Source of the DNA: Lingula anatina
Taxonomy: Eukaryota > Brachiopoda > Lingulata > Lingulida > Lingulidae
DNA length: 64,000 bases
Reading direction: 5' to 3'
NCBI RefSeq assembly: GCF_001039355.2
Contig: NW_019776046.1
Span: 36,805-100,804, forward strand
A model generated the notes under the pieces. The model saw nothing but the letters and a program-made list of their open reading frames with translations. It was not told the DNA's origin and made no database searches. Below are positions 59,901-64,000 of this stretch, piece after piece (position 1 is the stretch's first letter; each line of letters begins with the position of its first letter). The position numbers were made by a program, and so were the translations under genes.

Positions 59901-62660
59901 AAATGTAACTTTTTCCTTTGTGTGTATATTTCCTTTCATGGCAATTTCATTTTCTGCAGGAGTCTTTGCTCTGGATGGCACACCATACTGAGCATTCACC
60001 ACCACAACACGCACTACGATACTCTGACCCTCTTCAACTTTGACGCTGTTGTCATGGTGACCAGGTTTACCTTTGGACTTGTCTTTCAAGTTCTTGTCAG
60101 TTTTAGTTTTTGCGGCTGCCCTTTTTGCAATCTCCCGTTTTTCTTTGGGGGATGGAAGTTTGGTTAACTTAGCTAAAAATGATGGACACATGGCGTCAAT
60201 GTCCACGTAGCCATGTTGTAGCAGAGTATTTGCAGAGATGTAAACAGTTGTAGGCTGTAAAAGAAAAGTGGTTTCTGAAGACTGACCACTCAAATCATGG
60301 CTTCCATTTTCTGACATGAGTTCCAAAGTGTCCAAACATTTCATTGGTTGGACTCTCAGCACCATGTTGACGTCCATGTCCAGAATTTCCGACCTTGTTC
60401 CATGGTGAAGGTCAGATGACATTTCTAAACCGAAAGGAGCCTGAGGCCCCTTGATTATGAATTTGAAGAAGTCATAAATCCCCCTTATGTTTGAAGCCTG
60501 AGCTGACTTGCTTTCAGAAAGTTCATCACTCCTCTTATGCTCCTCGCTATGGGTCTTCACATCATCCACAATATCCCCATTCATCATTTTTGTCACTTTT
60601 GAGTGCTCTTCATTTGCACTAGCTTTTTGATTTTCTCCTTTGTTCAGTTTGTCGTCTTCCTTTGCTTTGGGCTTGAATGTGCTTGACCTTGACCCAGATT
60701 CCCTGACCTTGGGTGCTATGACGACCTCTGTGTGTTGTTCCAGTAAAGCACATGGGACATTGGGTTCCATGGACGCTATAGAAATAGATAAAATGAAGAA
60801 TGATTTAAAAATGCACAGTAAAAGATTTCCCTACGGGTAACTTATACTTTGTAAAGTTCATGGAAATGTTTGTTTTTATGAATGAGAATAAATGCCAATG
60901 ATATTGTAAACAAGTGAAATAAGTCATATTGATGAGTTCCCAGCCCTTACTTTTAATTGACAGGGGGTGGGGATGGTGTTGGAGGCTGCATGGACTAACT
61001 AATTAAAAAAGATCAATATTTGGACAGAAACACTAATTGTGGTGTAAACATATACAAGCACAAGTAACACATAATTACACATAAATGTACTATAGTACAC
61101 ACACGCACATGTACTTATCACAGCACTCACCCACTGTGACAAAAATACAGACGGCCCCCTCCACCCAGAGTGGCATCACTTGCTGGGGCCACACCACCCG
61201 GAGCTGATTGAGGAGATGACTCTCTAGGAAACTGGAGTGGAGTTCCTGGAAATAAGTTAAGAAGCCAGTTGATTACTCTAAAATTACAAAAATACTCTCA
61301 CACAAATTATTAAGCATTACCTCAAATTCTCTTTGATTACTTCACAAACATTTCTTGATGGTATTTTTTTGGTCTGTTTGTCTTACCAGTATCTCCCAGT
61401 CATCCACGGAGAGAGGTTCAACAAATATCCTGGTGCATGATGCCACACTGGGAACAGCTTTCACAAGGACCTGAGATTAATGGGCAGAGAAAAAAATATA
61501 AATATAGAATTAAAACAATCATATTTGTCTCTAAACAAGACCTTTAACCCATAACCTGAGTATAAACCTATCAGTGTATCCCAGTTTGAGTACTAAATTC
61601 TTATATTTAAATTTGCATAGAAACAGTTTATTGTTTAAACACACAAACAATATATCTCAATGTCAAAATAATTCTCTCTGTTATGTAAATATTTATAAAA
61701 AACATAATAAATATTAAAAAATTGCCTTAACAGGTTATAATTAGCTATGTCATAGAAATAGTGAATTAGGATGTCTTTCAAATATAAAATGCACTCAATA
61801 TTAGCTCATCTGAAATATTCTACAAGTACACCACAACACTAAATATATTTTTAACCCAAACACAACACTTCTTCACCATAATTATACTGTGCAATGATAA
61901 CAATATTAAAAAAAAATTAATTAAAATTCCACACCTCCTCTCTATACTTATAGTACCAATAAGAATAAAAAATTAATAGATAAATCTCCTGGTACCTCTT
62001 CTCCAACCTTAAAGCCCAATTTGTCTGCGTACAGTCCATTGAGTTCAATGGTGTCCTGAGAGCCTGGGGTCCCTGTGGTCAGTCCCCCTGACCAGCTGAC
62101 ATAGGCTATCCTGCCACTCTGGGACTGAAGCTGGAACACCTGCAACTGGAAGCCAATTATATATGTTACTACATAGTACTATATATACATGTACTTCTAG
62201 TAATTATATCATGTTGGTATAACATTTTAGTGTGCATTGAAAGGTGCAACAAAGTGGAACATGAGCAAGCTCAGTGCCAGTGTTATATTTTATGGGCACA
62301 TTTGGGGTGAAGAAAGCAAGAGAGTTAGAAATTCTAAATGCAACGTGCCCCTGAAGAAGTACCTATTTTCTGACCTGTCGCCCTCCCCTACATCTTCGAC
62401 TAATAATCAAAATTTCCATTTCTCCAAATTTTCAGTGAATGATTTTGATTACCCCATGAAAGGTGCAATCTGCTGTTCTGTTACTAAAGAGGTCTAATCT
62501 AATACCAAGACTTCCATTAAGCTATCTTTGGTTTGTTTACCTTGCCATCTTCGAATGTGTTTTGCGAGGTCCAGCTTGCCGGAGGCAGGGAAACAAAACA
62601 GTTCTTATTTCGACCCCCACGAATCACAGCGGCCCAGCACTGACCCGCGGGATCCTGCAT
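50314..62660 (-). CDS. PEX1: Peroxisome biogenesis ATPase PEX1, 20 coding exons
   Basis: PEX1 and PEX6 form the hexameric AAA ATPase that extracts the ubiquitinated receptor PEX5 from the peroxisomal membrane. Exons, 5' to 3': 62660-62541, 62145-61996, 61470-61387, 61245-61131, 60775-59598, 59290-59167, 58908-58686, 58288-58056, 57906-57736, 57406-57252, 56595-56421, 55903-55722, 55308-55174, 54739-54675, 53967-53908, 53328-53246, 52690-52587, 52365-51796, 51121-50955, 50398-50314. All junctions are GT-AG and phases close to 4179 nt, or 1392 residues (human 1283). An in-frame stop 51 nt upstream, with no ATG between, fixes the start. The N-terminal barrel region ([12 protein letters not shown]) matches human closely. 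D1 has Walker A GNKGCGKS (707-714) and Walker B VILLDDLD, as in the weakly active human D1. D2 has Walker A GAPGTGKT (990-997), Walker B ILFFDEFD and RPGRLDK. The protein ends RLTLA, like human VTLA. Exons are hand-joined; no transcript was seen. Confidence 0.95.
50523..50748. mobile_element. MITE-like element, subtype A copy 2, in PEX1 intron 19
   Basis: Matches 27,183-27,396 along its length (for example CGACCTAACTCCCTGGGGG and GACAGTAATCTAGTGAGAC). Ends are GGGTGCTTTCCCAGAGATT and the inverse ATCTATGGAAATGGGGTG. It is flanked by TTAA on both sides (50,519-50,522 and 50,749-50,752). TTAA duplications are the hallmark of piggyBac-type insertion, though TIR position is not exact enough to exclude a 3-bp TWA site. 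Confidence 0.85.
51796..52365 (-). CDS. PEX1: PEX1 exon 18, sensor-2 helix plus acidic insert
   Basis: 190 codons. The first 50 complete D2 ([20 protein letters not shown]; human SFTGADLKALLYN). The rest is an acidic, low-complexity segment that aligns only loosely with the serine/aspartate-rich tail of human PEX1. Two donors were possible. The one at 51,795 was chosen because it joins RLTSE to [11 protein letters not shown] as in human; the alternative 21 nt downstream would add seven residues. Confidence 0.85.
52470..52503. repeat. (TATTG)n microsatellite in PEX1 intron 17
   Basis: Five to six ATTGT pentamers followed by a decayed GCATCA-type series. Confidence 0.9.
52587..55903 (-). CDS. 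PEX1: PEX1 exons 12-17, AAA module D2
   Basis: Six exons make the catalytic D2 ring. Exon 12 has [17 protein letters not shown], the conserved GG pair where the common human disease change G843D falls. Exon 13 has [12 protein letters not shown]. Exon 14 has [18 protein letters not shown], with the pore-loop region. Exon 15 has [15 protein letters not shown]. Exon 16 has [18 protein letters not shown], the second region of homology. Exon 17 has [20 protein letters not shown] with both arginine-finger positions. All catalytic residues are intact, so the gene looks functional. Confidence 0.93.
52825..53100 (-). pseudogene. LINE reverse-transcriptase C-terminal relic in PEX1 intron 16
   Basis: A 92-codon open frame reads [20 protein letters not shown], then [35 protein letters not shown] and [11 protein letters not shown]. 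This pattern (histidine before LRKI-, RAK--I--D--HPL, LLPS-RR, R--SF-P-AI--LN) is the conserved C-terminal end of many animal non-LTR retrotransposon proteins, found beyond the reverse-transcriptase core. No RT core or endonuclease is present, so this is a 5'-truncated fragment. It lies in sense with PEX1 and is not part of it, since exons 16 and 17 join in phase without it. The exact family is not determined. Confidence 0.7.
54481..54642. mobile_element. Foldback element with 49-bp imperfect arms in PEX1 intron 14
   Basis: Left arm 54,481-54,529 and right arm 54,594-54,642 are inverted copies differing at a handful of positions; shared blocks include CAGCTTAATATTGA-ATAGTTACC. The spacer is 64 bp. 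The right arm ends 33 bp from the exon 14 splice donor. Such symmetric arms with a short spacer are typical of non-autonomous DNA elements and could also form a hairpin in PEX1 pre-mRNA. Confidence 0.75.
56821..56926. repeat. (AAAT)n arrays around an N in PEX1 intron 10
   Basis: AAAAAAAATAGAATAAAAT then (AAAT)n, an N at 56,862, GTCTGTACATAAT, then AAAAAAAATAGAAAT and (AAAT)n again. Duplicate blocks on both sides of the single N again suggest an unmerged overlap. Confidence 0.8.
57252..58288 (-). CDS. PEX1: PEX1 exons 8-10, AAA module D1
   Basis: Three exons (58288-58056, 57906-57736, 57406-57252). Exon 8 gives the linker [15 protein letters not shown] and the phosphate loop GNKGCGKSS with Lys713. 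Exon 9 gives [10 protein letters not shown] and [10 protein letters not shown]; the second acidic Walker B residue is Asp, not the Glu that catalyses hydrolysis, as also in human PEX1. Exon 10 gives the sensor-1 strand [15 protein letters not shown] and [15 protein letters not shown]1 mainly binds nucleotide and holds the hexamer together (family knowledge). Confidence 0.93.
59598..60775 (-). CDS. PEX1: PEX1 exon 5, large linker exon
   Basis: A 1178-nt exon encoding residues about 157-549, between the N-terminal domain and D1. It begins with the end of the N-domain (TEVVIAPK, human KLLIQPK). It continues with charged low-complexity sequence rich in K, E, S and D. A structured stretch then includes [16 protein letters not shown] and [18 protein letters not shown], matching the second N-terminal segment. 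A glycine/histidine section near 59,790-59,870 repeats GGRVHSG twice with variants, a small internal coding duplication. Length here accounts for part of the excess over human PEX1. Confidence 0.9.
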
Positions 62661-63089
62661 CGTCGCACCCTTTGGGTGTGACACCCAGAATTCACCAGAT
62701 TTTCTATTTCAGCGATAATATGCTTGCTAACAGAAAGTAGGAGCCAAAGTCGAGAAAACAAGTCAAGTTCTCTAGGAAAAGGAGATTAGTTGTGTGAAGT
62801 GTGTTAGTTGAGATGATCCATTGTGATGTCGGACTTCAAACTTATCTCCAAAATTAAATTTGCCGCGAACAGTTTGTTTGTATCTACTAATTAATATAAA
62901 ACTACATTTTTTTTTTCAGAAAGAGCAGTGTTGCGCTTCATGTTTGCAGTGTGGCGCGAAAACTGTCGCCTGCTTGTCGTCACGTTGCTCGCGAGAATAT
63001 TACGTCAACAGCGTCAGGCGTAAAACGCTGCGAAGAATCGTGGCGAAGCTCGGCGCGAAACAATAGCAGCAGTGATACACGCATGTAAG
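62661..63089. promoter_or_regulatory. Bidirectional promoter between PEX1 and the + strand gene
   Basis: Only 429 bp separate the two divergent start codons. The half nearer the + gene is rich in CpG and holds GGCGCGAAA twice (62,953-62,961 and 63,052-63,060), the exact complement of the E2F consensus TTTCGCGCC. CTCGCGAGA at 62,988-62,996 resembles the TCTCGCGAGA box bound by BANP at CpG-island promoters, and TTACGTCAA is CRE-like. No TATA box was seen. Open frames inside the interval are chance. Confidence 0.65.
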
Positions 63090-63993
63090 ATGGAGCATGG
63101 TCTTCATCATGGTCATTACGACGACGAATTCCGTGATCCGCATTCTCATGTACTATTTAAACCTGATGATGCCTTGTCAAGGCCAGTATGTGTTATTTCT
63201 TATGATCTCTGATTTTAATCACACTTATTTTTGCATTACCATTTGTCGTACAAATGGAGCCTATGATGCCAGAATTATGTGATCGAAATGTTAGCATCCT
63301 CTAGTTTTTGGAAAACAATTATAGTGTGCGAGTGAGGTGTACTTATGGGTTAAGGCTACCTTTTAGTTTTTATTATCGTTTTGTAAGGTGTGCCGTGTTT
63401 TGATTAGGCCCTATTATTTATTTTCAAAAGAGATTTTGCAGTATTTCTTTTTTTTTTTATTGAGACCAGTAAGTTGAGAAGGCTTGTAATGTTGATGCAT
63501 TTCTTACACTTTTTAATTTGTAGAACGGAGTGCTGTCAATCCATTTGAAACAACTGAAAAACATAAAGTTGGATTTCGAAAATCGTATCCTTGAAGTTTA
63601 TTTACTCCACACTAGAACGTTAATTAGCCTGGGGATTACGTTGCTGTGAGAAAATACCTCTGCTAAGCCTCTTCTTTGCAGATAGATCAATCATTATCTG
63701 GGCGAGATTCTGGTACTTTCATTCATTCATTCATTCATTCATTCATCCGTTCTTCTTTCTCTCCTTTTCTCCTTCTTTCTTTAATTTCTTGTTGCCTTCC
63801 AAGACTTCTAAATGTCCAGTTGTCAGTTAAACTATTTCTCTTGACCAAAGCTCCTGCAGTATTTGAGGACTACCCCATCAGTCTCTATGTAAGGATCCAC
63901 ATTGGAGCGGTGTGTAAGAACTCGTCGGTCGTCCAGAGTGGAGTGACCAAAACTCAGGCCGCACTCGACGACCTCAGACATTTTGCCATTAAG
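63090..63993 (+). CDS. 5' exons of an unidentified C2-like-domain protein (partial)
   Basis: Three exons join in phase with GT-AG sites. Exon 1, 63,090-63,185, encodes 32 residues starting MEHGLHHGHYDDEFRDPHS. Exon 2, 63,524-63,584, gives NGVLSIHLKQLKNIKLDFEN. Exon 3, 63,860-63,993 (or from 63,851), gives FEDYPISLYVRIHIGAVCKN and ends TKTQAALDDLRHFAIK. The gene continues past the window. The order GVLSIHLKQLKNI, then YPISLYVRIHIG, is like the first strands of a C2 domain (GxLxVxVxxAxxL...DPYVxVxxG), but the usual DPY is replaced by DYPIS and calcium-binding aspartates are not evident. I do not recognise the family. Exon 2 depends on a weak GTATCC donor and is the least certain part. It shares the CpG-rich, E2F-site region with PEX1. 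Confidence 0.5.
63720..63746. repeat. (ATTC)n microsatellite
   Basis: Six to seven perfect CATT/ATTC tetranucleotides in the second intron of the partial + strand gene. Confidence 0.95.
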
Positions 63994-64000
63994 GTAAATT

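Noticed and set aside
62860-63066. 68-codon + strand frame in the PEX1 divergent promoter
   Set aside because: It runs through poly-T and the E2F/CpG region and ends before the better start at 63,090; no homology.
1-64000. CRISPR array, prokaryotic operon or intact virus
   Set aside because: No regularly spaced repeats with unique spacers, no compact gene strings and no viral enzymes; the genes are spliced animal genes.

Overview
This is a 64-kb piece of an animal nuclear genome. It is AT-rich, full of microsatellites, and holds an intronless group-B Sox gene plus an intron-rich peroxisome gene with GT-AG splice sites. Gene content, intron style, a tRNA-headed SINE and several families of short inverted-repeat elements fit a marine invertebrate. 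I favour a lophotrochozoan such as a mollusc or brachiopod, but that assignment is inference. Three single N bases (11192, 18588, 56862) mark assembly joins; at least one looks like an unresolved overlap.

Layout. Positions 1-14,150 hold no protein gene I can support: only simple repeats, small DNA-transposon-like elements, a tandem duplication and a dense cluster of SOX-type motifs at 5.7-6.5 kb. A single-exon SoxB2 (Sox14/21-type) transcription factor lies at 14,607-15,398 on the + strand, behind an upstream region with three CCAAT boxes. A gene desert of about 35 kb follows (15.4-50.3 kb). It carries repeats and islands of higher-complexity sequence that look like cis-regulatory DNA, including a second SOX-motif cluster with a 13-bp inverted repeat at 25.9-26.1 kb. 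Deserts of this kind are common around developmental regulators.

A complete 20-exon PEX1 gene occupies 50,314-62,660 on the - strand. The exons were joined by hand, every phase closes, and the product is 1392 residues with two AAA modules and a C-terminus like the human protein. Its introns host a LINE reverse-transcriptase relic, a 220-bp inverted-repeat element and a long imperfect palindrome. PEX1 shares a compact head-to-head intergenic region (62,661-63,089, with two E2F-type sites and a CTCGCGAGA box) with a + strand gene. The first three exons of that gene run off the window and appear to encode the start of a C2-like domain protein I cannot name.

How the parts work together. SoxB2 is a DNA-binding regulator, typically of neural and sensory fate, and the SOX-site clusters on both sides suggest auto- or cross-regulation. 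PEX1 is a housekeeping peroxin ATPase and is probably co-expressed from the bidirectional region. I found no operon, CRISPR array, intact transposase or viral gene.
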